The position numbers were made by a program, and so were the translations under genes. The notes beneath the pieces are model-generated. The model did not search any database and was not told the origin of the DNA. It worked only from the letters and a program-made list of their open reading frames with translations. From Halocafeteria seosinensis (taxonomy: Eukaryota; Sar; Bigyra; Bicosoecida), in assembly GCA_001687465.1 (NCBI GenBank), contig LVLI01000294.1, positions 152,711 to 216,710 of the forward strand: a DNA stretch of 64,000 nt. The letters are read 5' to 3'. Shown in pieces: positions 34,108-44,278 of this stretch. Numbering within the stretch: position 1 is the first letter of the stretch; the number at the start of each line of letters is the position of its first letter.

Positions 34108-34445
34108 TTTCCGAGTTCTCATTATTGGGAACTCCACAATGCTACCACACTGTCATCTGGCTGATAAAGGGAATGAGAAATGCATCATTATCCTACGAAG
34201 TCTTCGAATTTTATCATGGTTTGGCTAGTGGCGAACTACTTTGCATGGACCAGGCATCTGCACCTGAGTGTTGTTCATGTATCATGTATAGGTTCTTGCC
34301 GTCATGAAATTGGGAAAGGAAAGTGGGGGAAGAGCCTGCGCTAGAAACATATTCAACGCATAGTGCCTTGAGAAGAACGAAGTCCAAGAATGGATGATAT
34401 ATGACCTGGTGGTAGAATTACTACAGGAGGAAGACGCACATGTCT
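34108..34445. other. Convergent intergenic spacer between the ASCH and ankyrin genes
   Basis: A 338-nt interval between two stop codons of converging genes, so only 3' UTRs and terminators are expected. It includes a short open frame continuing past the ASCH stop with no recognisable content. Nothing else seen. Confidence 0.45.
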
Positions 34446-37369
34446 TTATTCATCACAGATCTCCTGTTCAAATCTGGATTGGATTGTGTGCATGCTGATG
34501 TCACGGATATCCCGGTGACTGCGGAAAAACTCAAGAATGGCATCTCCCGTTACATACCGGGGACGTTTCGGGCTATTTCCTGTGAGTCCGTCTACAATGG
34601 AAATTTTACGATACACCTTTTTGGAAAATGCAACAGGGTATCGCGAATATAGGTGCATATGCTTTCCGCCAAGATGCTCGTTGATGATCTCTTTGACTGT
34701 TTGCACCGCTAAGTCTAGCGGAAACAGGCCGCTGTCAAGAGTTCCTAATTCAGAGAGTGTGCCTCCATTAGCGCTCCATGGTAAATCTGAAGCCGCACTC
34801 GTTCCTGCTACGCTACTGTCTGATTGCACGCCATTCTTTTCATTTTCTTCACTTTGCTGATCACGTATTCGCATACGCTTATGTTTCAGCAAACGGGTTT
34901 CTTCCTGGGTGAATCCCATGAAGCACAAAACAGAAGATGTGTCCTCAAAGCGACATTGATCCGTCATGAGTCCTCTGAGAAGGATCAAAGCGGTGACAAC
35001 TCCTTCAAACTCATAAGGGGTCGTTGGGTCTGGTGGTAGCAGCTTTTCCGTCTCGTTCTGGAATGCGTGTAGGGCATCCAGGTTTTCATGGTTTTTCGCC
35101 ATCAATGCGTCGCTAAGGGCAAACGTCAAAGTTCGACATATCTCTTCTACTCGTGTCGCAAGACTATCCGGAGTGACCAAGTTCCCGATTAAAGACTCAA
35201 ACGCCTCCGTCTCCGTACCATCCACCTCGTTTCCAAGAATTGCAGCGCAACTCGATAGCAGGCTACCGGTACATGACCACCGGGCCGTAAGGCAACGAAG
35301 ATAGGCTTCGGCATACTGTAAATATCGATCTCCATGTTGCTGTGACTTACCAGAGAGGACTGCAAACGCTGCGACAGTATAGTCATACAGTGTCGTTTTC
35401 ATACTTTGGTAGCAGTCGTGGAGCTGTCGGTGCCTGCACAAATAGTCCCCTTCGAGCCGTTTCTCATGTATTTCTTCATACGTGTAAACACTCTCGTTCA
35501 ATTTTGGCAGGAGGGTAACGTCTCTTATGTACGCCTGCAGTTCTTCCCTAGTCAGTAGGCTGGTTAGGTCTTCAGCTATCTTCGATGGCAACTGGACACT
35601 GTGCTTGTGAACGATTATTGCGTGCTTGATAGAGGAGTTAGTGGCCACTCCGTAAGGCGTGTTCCCGTTCTATGTTGACAAAGGAGCAAGAGAGTATAGA
35701 AGTGCGTGGTCGCTGTAGTTACCTCAGTACTCACCTTGTCCTTCGGCGTTGGACTTGCGTCCAGTTCATTTATCAAGAACTGTACCATTCCAGTCTGTCC
35801 CTTCCTAGCCGCTTTGTGGAGTGCGGTCTCTCCACTGCCCTGTGTTGACCTGGGTAATGAGCACGGAAATAGGGGCAGGGCGTCGACGCTACTTACTCGT
35901 ACGCTATTCTCTACCCAGTCCACACTGACTCCGTACTCCAATACCAGGAGACGTGCTATCTCGGTATGACCGCGAACGGCTGCAGAATGCAATGCAGTCA
36001 TCCCTCTCTGTGATGAAAAATCACTGTTAGAAAATCCAGCGGTGATACTGAAAATGTAAGGGCGTACGTTGCTCGTAGAAGTTGGAGATGCTTGATACTT
36101 GTCAAGCAACAACTTGACTGCGTAATAGTTCCCTTCAGCAGCAGCGATATGGAGAGGGACGAATCCAGACTGCAGGAGTACCCATGCATAACTTGATTCA
36201 TGTTAACTCAGAAAGGGCAAATTGTTGTACTTACATTATCTTTGGCTACAGGTGACACGTCGTACTCATCAATGAGAAGCTCGATAACATTGCACCCTCC
36301 ACCATGAGCAGCACTATGCAAAACCGTTGATCCGTTCTGTATTTGCGACCATGCACTGTATACAGAAACAAGCTTTCATTTTAGAATGTTGACACACTCT
36401 TACTTCAGTACAAGTGCGGGGATGAACTCCATATTCGTCAATAAACAACCTAACGAGGTCAGTGAAACCTCCGGCAGCGGCATCATGCAAAGCTGTTACT
36501 CCTCCCTGTAACAAATTTCAAAGAACCCTGAAGTCTCTATGATGATAGCAGTTGAGACACATCCTTGGAATACCTCTGCGCCTATCGCTGGATCCACACT
36601 AGCGTGTTCAACGAGCCACTTGACAACATGTATTTGGCCAGCCGAAGCAGCACCATGCAATGGTGTCGCTCCGTCCTGCAAAAAGACTCATTTTTACAAC
36701 GAAGTGTTTCTACTATCCCATTGACAATTTAATATGTACTGTGAAACCATTTACGGATGCTTTAATTTCTGGATCCACTCCGTAATGATTGACTAGAGTT
36801 TTGACTACGTGTAACTGTCCACCCAAAGCTGCCGCATGCAAAGGAGTATGTCCGAGCTGAAATAAAGCACTCATCCCGTAACTTGTTGAAAATTTGCGTG
36901 GTAACACTCAGTAACTTACAGAATGAGCCTTTGAACGAGCACGGGCCCCGTATTTCTGAATCAAGAGGTTCATAACATTGTGATGACCATAGAGAGCAGC
37001 TGTGACGATCAGGGTTAGGTCTTTGCTAGGTCGCAGACCGCCTCCATGCTTATTCCACAACACTATGGCTCTGGATATAGTATCAAGATTCGAGCCTGCT
37101 ATGTCGATTTTGTGAATGCGTATATACGCGTCCAAGGCTTTTTGGAAACGATCAAGCAGAAGATCGGAACGGCTGTGGGAGCTCTCTTGGTGGTCTTCTC
37201 CATGCGTCGTTCCCAAAGGTGCATAAACTTTTGCTGTCGATGTGGCCTTGCTCCCATCAGTTCCATCTTCCGAATGGAGATCGGAGGAGCGTATTTCATA
37301 ACCTATGTCCTTATCCGTGGCATTAGGTTCCATCAGGATACCAAAGAGCATGTGCTTTTCTTGCTCCAT
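34446..37369 (-). CDS. Ankyrin-repeat protein with one-repeat exons and an unknown C-terminal domain
   Basis: Nine exons: 37369-36920, 36856-36755, 36675-36574, 36505-36404, 36336-36235, 36169-36068, 36007-35903 (or 35897), 35839-35735 and 35669-34446; about 797 aa. Five consecutive internal exons are exactly 102 nt (34 codons), each encoding one ankyrin repeat (LGHTPLHAAALGGQLHVVK; DGATPLHGAASAGQIHVVKW; GGVTALHDAAAGGFTDLVR; NGSTVLHSAAHGGGCNVIE; SGFVPLHIAAAEGNYYAVK). Two more of 105 nt follow. All these introns are phase 0 and 57-79 nt. Residues 1-115 are charged; a weak first repeat ends exon 1. The C-terminal 400 residues (LLTREELQAYIRDVTLLPKL; MKTTLYDYTVAAFAVL) are helical and unrecognised. 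Ankyrin repeats mediate protein binding; no enzymatic domain is seen. Confidence 0.87.
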
Positions 37370-37766
37370 CTCTTCGTCGTGGTCGTCACCCGAGACAACA
37401 CAGAGACATGAGCAGTCTCAACCCTACCAGTAGATCTTATTGTAATATAATCTTTCCGTTGATTTAACAGTCACTAATATAGGTAAGTTAGTAAAAACAC
37501 TGCGCAACCATCCGATTTCACAGTGTGACGTAGGTAGGGCTGTACGTGGCAGGAACAATCGCCATATCTCCGCAACAACGGTTGTCGTTGCGACATCCTA
37601 TGTTATGTGTGCAGAAACTACCATGGGATCGTATTCAGGAAATACGGTAAATACATTACCACTAAACCAGAGTCAGATCAAAGGAACTCTCGGTTACGTG
37701 CGCCGGTACTGGTGGTAGCGTTCTCGTAGCTCTCACACTCTCCCACTAGTCACAGAGTAGTGTATG

Positions 37767-38115
37767 TTATACCGCGTGTACACTTTGAAGAATCAATTCC
37801 CCAACTCTATGCCGGTTTTCGTCAACAAGTTTGCTTCCACGTTTCCAAGCAGCCAGTACAATTTTCCAGTTCATCGTCCTGTACAAACAATTCATGAATT
37901 ATTGTTTCTGCATCTACATAATACATGTACATATTGTCAATAGTACACAACATAGTCCAGCAACCGAGGAGTTCAGATGTCATCATAAAAATAGATGTAG
38001 CATTTTCATACAAAATTATGCAATCACCGCCCTGAATTAGTTCATTCATACGTCCACGTCGTCCAGCGACAAGCCCCGAGTTACCAGTAGTAAGGTTGTG
38101 AACTTGCTGAGCTGC
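37767..38115 (-). CDS. Candidate small multi-exon gene, unidentified
   Basis: Weak call. On minus, a terminal exon 37878-37767 encodes MNWKIVLAAWKRGSKLVDEN and HRVGELILQS before a stop. It joins in phase to an upstream exon ending at 37931 through a 52-nt intron (GTACAT...TTGTACAG). Upstream coding potential includes VAGRRGRMNELIQGGD and CIILYENATSIFMMTSELLG, with further acceptors near 38055 and 38116. I cannot place a start codon or name the family. It would diverge from the SET-type gene at 38270. It could equally be fortuitous open frame in a 900-nt spacer (37370-38269) that otherwise shows nothing. Confidence 0.28.
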
Positions 38116-38269
38116 TCGACAGTAACAAAAACAGCCAGGAATGAAACAATAGCATCGTCAGAACTGGTCAATAATACTGCGAGATATTATTCTCTTTGAT
38201 TATAGAGCTCTTCATATATCGTAGATTTGATCTTACTTGCATGAAGAAAACACACACCGGTAGTACCCA

Positions 38270-41200
38270 ATGAAAGTCCCGAAGTGGTTGCCACTCTTTG
38301 TGTTTGCCAGCTACATTACGTATGTTAGCGCGGAAACACTGAGTGGAGGTGACAATAACACTCAATACTTGACAAATTTTTTGAAATGGATAAAACAAGA
38401 GGGAGGTACGCTGACTAACTGAGTACCTTTGAGGCAACCGACTACAATGCTTGTTTGAGCGCAGGGAAACTATATAATGTCACTCTCGCCAACTTTGATG
38501 GAATGGGTGTTGGAATAAAGGCATTGCATCCGATTGAGAAGAATCAGAAGACTATTCATATGCCTCTGTCCTTAGTAATGTAAGTGGTGTTGAACGCAAA
38601 GTGCGAGACTAGTCACTAAGACGTGCTCCGTTGGAATCAGGTGTCGGAAGAGCATATTGGAGAGGGAGAAAGACAATGAGGAGCTAGTTCAAGCACTGTG
38701 GACTATGGAGGATGCTGACTTAATTGCTGCCTACGTTCTTCATCAGCTTTCCCTCGGAAGCAACTCATTTTGGGCACCTTACTTGTCGACTCTACCAGCG
38801 TACGTTCCCGTGTTATATACATGGGACGAGGAAATCCTTGAACGTCTCTCCCCTAACGTTTCTAAAAGTCAAGCAAGCAAAAAACGCGGAGCAGATTTAG
38901 CTACATCAGTATACAGAATCAGAAGATCACTGAGGAAGTCCTACGAAGCGTACTCAACGTATCGGCATACTTTCTTGGGTGGCAACGCCGAAGTATCCCT
39001 TTCTGCAGAGGCAGACGCACAAACTATGCTAGATCCTTCATGGTTAGAGTCGTTTTCTGCCTGGATGTGGGCACATTCTATTGTGGATTCTAGGGCCTTG
39101 TCTATCGAAGGAAAGAGGTATCTGGTACCGTTCGCCGATATGCACAATTTTGTGCCCCAAGATGAGGCTAGGGCTCAAAATTCTGGTCTGTCCTTCCTCA
39201 AGTACCACAAGGTAACAGAAAACAGGTCAGTACTCACTCATTGTGTGATTAGTCTTGCAAATGCTCAGGTCGAGAACAACATTGGCTTCTGCAGTTTTGA
39301 TATCTACGCTGACCGACGCTTCAGTCAGGATGCCCAAGTATACGAGGATTATGGTGACAATGCCAATGATGTGTATTTGCTTCACCATGGATTCGTTCCC
39401 AGCAAGAATCCTTTTGAATGTATTAATATTGTTGAAGAAGTGCTCAGCTTTCTTCGCTTGACTCTTCCTGCGGAGCAAAAGGACAAACATTTGAAGGTTG
39501 TAGAGTCTATACTGAATTCGGTGTCGATCCCTACGAAATGTGTTGTACCGACTGCTGAAGCTGCCATTCCGTTCAGGTTATATTCAATACTAGCAGTAGT
39601 CAACATGACTTCAGAAGAAGTCCCCAGGTGCGATGATTTCTTAGAAAAGAATACTTCTCCTGACGCTTTCGTCAAATGCGTCGGACGCATTACCGACACT
39701 TTCAGAAATCAAGGTCATTTACTCCTTCGGCATTACTTGCATGGTTTGCGAATAAAGTACAAAAGGATGATAGCAGAAGTTTCAGCGATGGACCTCAATG
39801 TAGACGGAACAATTTTATCGCAAAGAATCGTACAGCGCAGAATGTTACCGGGAAGTGATGGGGTTTGCGCAGAGCGGGAGTGCAAAAGGGTGCAGTTGGA
39901 TATACTGGCGAGATTTCTCAGCTCCAAAATGAATACACTCTTTTTGCTGGAAGGAGATCTGCAGCATGCAATAGAGAACGAACCGGGTAACCAGAACGAT
40001 GAGCATGAGAGACAAGCTGACACAGTAGCTAGCGCTACTCCAGATGACAATCTCCCATCAAACGCTTTCGTGATGGCTCACGAAGATTTAGCTAGGGAAG
40101 CATCACTCTCAGAAGGGGCCGAACTACTGAATCAATGGATCGCAGACGCAAATCCTCGGGCGTTCTTGATAAGAGCTAGCGTCTTCGGTGAAGGTATGCG
40201 CTTCGGGGTTGAAACAATTACTGATATAAGAGAGGGTGAGGAATACTTTAGTATTCCGACTTCTCATGTGATGAGTCTTCAGACAGCTCGCAGTTGTCCG
40301 ATATTAGGTCTCGTTTTATCAGAACTGCGCGAAAGGTTTCCCAGAGGAGATCCATTTCATGAGCTATTGTTTCATCTCATTTTTGAAATGTTTGATCCCC
40401 GACGACGGCAAGAGAGTGTCTGGTATCCGTATCTCGCCACTTTGCCTTCTACTGACGAAATGCGAAACCCGCTCTACTACGAAGAATCCGATTGGGATCA
40501 ACTCGAGAATCCAGATATAGTTAAGGAGTTCAAGGACACACGGAAGACAATTATCTCTAAGTATAGATCCGTCCGCTCCGCAGTACTACAGAACTATCCT
40601 GAAGTTTTTGATCTATACTCGGTGTTTACTCTCAAAAATTATGCGTGGGCCCATACGATACTAGATAGTCGATCAATCTGGTGGAACAGCGAAAGGCATT
40701 TAGTTCCACTGCTGGACCTAATTAACTGCAGGGAAGGTCCGGACCCTACCAAGGTTCACAGCACGGTTCTTGATTCCTCTGGCAAGTTCGCAGTAACTAA
40801 AGCATCCTGGAGTTTTAAGAAGGGCGAGCAGTTGTTTGAAAATTACGGGCAGCCGAACTACATATATTTCACGTATCATGGGTTTGCATTACTGCAGAAT
40901 GCACACGATTGTGTCCCATTCTCATATAAGACGAAAGATGGCTCATCGCGAGTAAGTGTCCACAAGAAAATAATAATGAAACCTGCAGCCGCATCGTCTA
41001 CCCTGTCAAATATGAGTACAGGCGCGCCAACTGAAGGAGGAGGGGATGCCCAATGCTATTCGTATATGCCTTCCTAAAAATGGAACCATAGAAGACTCCG
41101 ATATAGCTTGGATGAAAGCCTACAGGAGATGGGGCCCTCGGTTTGAGACTGGGGTATCCTACATAGACCCAATGACCGGCAAAAAGATGAGCTGGTCACA

Positions 41201-41521
41201 ACGCGAAGGTTTCGCGTCGAAACGCGTCATTGCTTTTCTGACCAAGCAAGCCCAAGTTCGACTCTCAAGATATACTACTAGCATTGAAGACGATACCGGT
41301 TTGCTTAGAAACGAAAGCGAAGGCATTCTCAAGTATGTATGCACAAATCCTCATTCGTGACTCGTTCTCTTGACATATTCGTTCCGTTTCGCAGAAGCAT
41401 TCGGCATGCAGTTGTGACTTTCCGATTGTCAGAAAAAACCACTTTGAGATCTTTCATTGACAACCACCACGATACATCTCACTTCGTAGAATCCGTGCTG
41501 AAGAGCTCAGACGTCAGTTAA
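38270..41521 (+). CDS. Secretory-signal protein with two tandem SET/LSMT-like domains
   Basis: Six exons: 38270-38405, 38465-38579, 38641-39211, 39269-40951, 41022-41332, 41395-41521; introns 57-70 nt; 980 aa. The start gives a signal peptide (MKVPKWLPLFVFASYITYVS, cleavage plausible after VSA). Copy 1: LTNFLKWIKQEGG, FDGMGVGIKALHPIEKNQ, WAHSIVDSRAL, LVPFADMHNFVPQ, VYEDYGDNANDVYLLHHGFV. Copy 2 (about 470-780): LLNQWIADANPRAF, GMRFGVETITDIREGEEYF, WAHTILDSRSIWW, LVPLLDLINCREGP, LFENYGQPNYIYFTYHGFAL. Both match the SET plus Rubis-subs-bind architecture of SETD3/Rubisco LSMT methyltransferases, including the catalytic-type Tyr in ENYG/EDYG and DxxN motifs. Intron 3 is 57 nt and stop-free. Intron 1 carries a textbook ctgactaac branch site. 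A SET protein entering the secretory pathway is unusual. Confidence 0.85.
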
Positions 41522-41522
41522 A

Positions 41523-42731
41523 TTACTTGAAGTAGAACGAAAGAACAAGCTGTGGCATATGAATCCGAAATACGGTGCACACAAAGCATGCAAGTATGCA
41601 TAAAACAACAGGGTATAGCAACACATTGGTACGTCTCAGGAATGGAAGTACTGCAAAGCATCACGACAACAGCATCTCCAAAACAACATTGCAGCTCGGA
41701 ATACGCAAGGCTTACCAACATATCCGGAAAATGTAATATACCAGTATCCTGCAATGGCTGCCGTATACAACAGGTTGCCACAGACCATCCCTAGGTTATA
41801 GTAATACTGGCTCAGTAGCAGTGGCAAAATTGCGTATTGTCCCACATATCCAATAAGGAACATTACCCAGAAAGAGTTCGTGTGTACGTCAAAAGCATAC
41901 ATCCATTCTACTTCTTGTTCGACTGCGTGAGGTGTTGACTCGACCTTTAAGTAATTGTTTGCCAGAGTTCGGCAAATAGCTGATATGCAACCGCCAAATA
42001 CAATATATTGCGCAAGTCCATGGAATAGGAGGCGAACGACTCGACTTAGAGTGAAGTGATTCAAAGCGAATGCATAAGCACAGCAAATAGGCTGCGAGTG
42101 GCCACACAGTATGGATCATTCAATAATGGCACAGCGCGCAAAAGAATTTCCAAGTGTGCTTACAAGAATAAAGAAGCATTGCAGCATTACCACAGCTGGA
42201 TCATCCCGCGCCCACTGGTTCTTCGTCTCTGCATTTCCACATGACATATTCTCAATTGGACGGGATTGTTACCAGTTAATAAATGATTATTACCACACTT
42301 ACGTTTACGCCGTTGATTGAGTCTATAACTGCGACAGGGAGACACGCACTAAGCATCGAGAGAGGCAATTCTGGAAAACATTAACACACTTACACTTTGG
42401 CAGGATGCAAGAGTAATTCCACCATTTGCCATGCCGCAAATTGCCAGTCCATGGCTTTCACACTAAGGGCTCGGCGAGCGTACGGTCCGATAAACGACGA
42501 TGACGACGAGGCTCCGGCGACACTGGATGATGATGATACGGGGTGGTTGCTTGAATGCTTTGAAGAGTCTTCCAGGAAAGAAGCTGAAGGGGCGGTCGCG
42601 CCACCCACGGGGTCCATCGATCGATGTGAAATTTCACTACCAGTATTGTCTGCTCTCGAATTATTGTATCCACCACTTGTTTTCCTGTTTGTCGTCGTCG
42701 AAGATCTGTCCAGAAGGTGCTGAGCATGCAT
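41523..42731 (-). CDS. UNC50: UNC-50 family Golgi membrane protein
   Basis: UNC50/Gmh1 proteins are Golgi multi-pass membrane proteins involved in trafficking of certain receptors and Arf-GEF recruitment. Exons 42731-42394, 42328-42303 (26 nt), 42228-42164, 42091-41716, 41650-41523; introns 65-74 nt; 310 aa. Matches across the family: MDWQFAAWQMVELLLHP, then VYRLNQRRKQTKNQWARDDP assembled across three exons, a membrane helix pair, VEWMYAFDVHTNSFW, GYWYITFSGYV, and VLPFLRRTNVLLYPVV in the last exon. The N-terminal 75 residues are Ser-rich and variable. Without the 26-nt exon the frame is lost. The stop codon is one base from that of the SET-type gene on the other strand. Confidence 0.95.
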
Positions 42732-43252
42732 TGTTATCGTCTACAATACCGAACTTCCCCTGCAGATCACACCGACACTGGAGATCGAGCCACGAGTACG
42801 GTGTCTGGGCAATCTCCTCTGAGGGAAAGTGTCTTAAAGCAATTCAGCAGGGGGGTATGATATCCCTTCTTCCCACAAGAGTAGGTATTGTCACCAGCGT
42901 TCCCACGATGAAATATATTTATATATCCCAGCTACCGCGTCAATACAGCGACACAATTGACATACAACTTAAGATAGATTCTGATAGTACAGGAAATACT
43001 CATTATTCAACAATGAGCCATTATACTCTGTGTATGGTCCATAACTTATGGACCATAAGCCCCTCTTCAATGAAGCAAGCTGCCAGGGACACGACAAACT
43101 TTTATCACACCTATGGGGAAGAAATCTTCCCCTTAATGATGTTAGTGTTAGCGAAGCATCAGTTTAGTTTGCTTTCGTTTCTGCGTGACATTTATGTATA
43201 GGAACAAGCGCTGCTTGGGTATAGTACTGTGGAAGAGGCAGAAGCCGGGAAA
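42732..43252. promoter_or_regulatory. Divergent promoter region, UNC50 and NDUFA2-like genes, with a 25-nt palindrome
   Basis: A 521-nt interval between oppositely transcribed genes. It contains an AT-rich segment around 42905-42930 and a perfect 12-bp inverted repeat with one central base at 43033-43057 (arms tatggtccataa / ttatggaccata). The palindrome could be a binding site for a dimeric factor; there is no T-run after it to suggest a terminator. Confidence 0.45.
43033..43057. repeat. Perfect palindrome, 12-bp arms around one base
   Basis: Left arm tatggtccataa (43033-43044), centre c (43045), right arm ttatggaccata (43046-43057). Every base pairs. It sits 196 nt upstream of the NDUFA2-like start codon and about 300 nt upstream of UNC50. 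The symmetry was seen directly; any function is inference. Confidence 0.85.
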
Positions 43253-43800
43253 ATGAGCTGGCGGGCTTTCGTCTCCAGGAACGCACAGGCTGTTCGTGTA
43301 TTTGTAGACCCTACACAAACTGCCCCAGGACAGAAATCTCATGGATTAATGTACGTATCCATCATACAACCACCTTGCTTGCTTTTTGTCTTTTCAACTG
43401 AGGCGTAGTCTTCTTTTGATGCTTGTATGATGAGGCGTTTTGGGGGCTTGCTTCTTACAGGAAATGGTATAAACAGAATTATAGAGAGCTAACAGAGCTC
43501 AATCCTCATATGGCTCTTCCCATTCGCGGTGTTAAAGGTACTCCAAGTATGGTTGGGGTTTCTTACGGTATGTGTATACCACAATGGTGCCTTGGTGTCT
43601 TCTGTCGGATACCATTCGTCGCCTCACTCATGGGATTTTGTTGAACAGATTACGGGCAAATGGAATGGTACAAATGCGACAATCGTCTTCCTCACGAAAT
43701 CGATAACATGCTGGAAGAAGCGGTGTTGAAAGGAGAATATAAACCAAGGGCAAGATGGCAGAGTTTAACGAAGCCAGAATTACCAACCATTGTTGATTAG
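43253..43800 (+). CDS. NDUFA2: Mitochondrial complex I subunit NDUFA2-like (L51/S25/CI-B8 domain)
   Basis: Accessory subunit of NADH:ubiquinone oxidoreductase with a thioredoxin-like fold. Exons 43253-43350, 43461-43567, 43649-43800; introns 110 and 81 nt; 118 aa, close to the animal subunit's 99. The joined sequence contains QAVRVFVDPTQTAPGQKSHG, LMKWYKQNYRELTELNPHMA, LPIRGVKGTPSMVGVSYDYG and HEIDNMLEEAVLKGEY, which follows the family pattern of a strand with ...GVRDF...Y..LK..NP.LPI.IRE...V.P...A.Y..G. The start MSWRAFV is the first ATG in frame. A mitochondrial ribosomal L51/S25 protein is the main alternative, since the fold is shared. Confidence 0.78.
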
Positions 43801-44278
43801 GCAATTCTGCGGGTACACAACGCCAATATGATAGCTTTGCAGCGAGGAGAATAATTCAATGTGTGCTTTACCGTTTCGGCATTTTGGAAACGATGTAGCT
43901 TTCCTCACAGCAATGCTGCTTGCGGTAAAAGAAAATACACAAATGTTCTTGTTTGAGTCGCTTCTGCTATGATGTGAATATGTACTAACTCATTGATCTC
44001 GCTATTCCTTGTCGTCCACGCTGTTGACAAAATCAACTATTGAAAGCCGAAGACGCTGTAGCAGTAGTAGCCTTCCGGGAAGGGGTTCAGTAACTTCAGT
44101 TCTCTCATAGGTTTGGCTTCACAAGCAACATTGGGCAATGACACCTTTACACAAGTTGACAGTTCATACATGTAGTTCTCCTTCCGTCCGGAATGATATC
44201 CGCGTACAGGTGATAAGATAAGATAGTGACTCATCTACACAGTGAATAGGAAGGTATTAAGTGGGTGGAAACGGTGTC
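43801..44278. other. Intergenic spacer upstream of the mitochondrial ribosomal protein gene
   Basis: A 478-nt interval between two plus-strand genes. A 65-codon open frame on minus (44037-44234) contains no recognisable domain. I see no RNA gene or repeat. Confidence 0.4.

Noticed and set aside
38168-38437. 89-codon minus frame opposite the SET-type gene start
   Set aside because: The plus strand carries a signal peptide and conserved SET-like residues joined by good splice sites; the minus frame does not resemble a protein.
42500-43201. 233-codon plus-strand frame from UNC50 exon 1 into the spacer
   Set aside because: It is antisense to the conserved UNC50 exon and has low-complexity composition without domain signal.
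44037-44234. 65-codon minus-strand frame between NDUFA2-like and mitochondrial ribosomal genes
   Set aside because: Short, no domain, no splice partner found. Left as unsupported.
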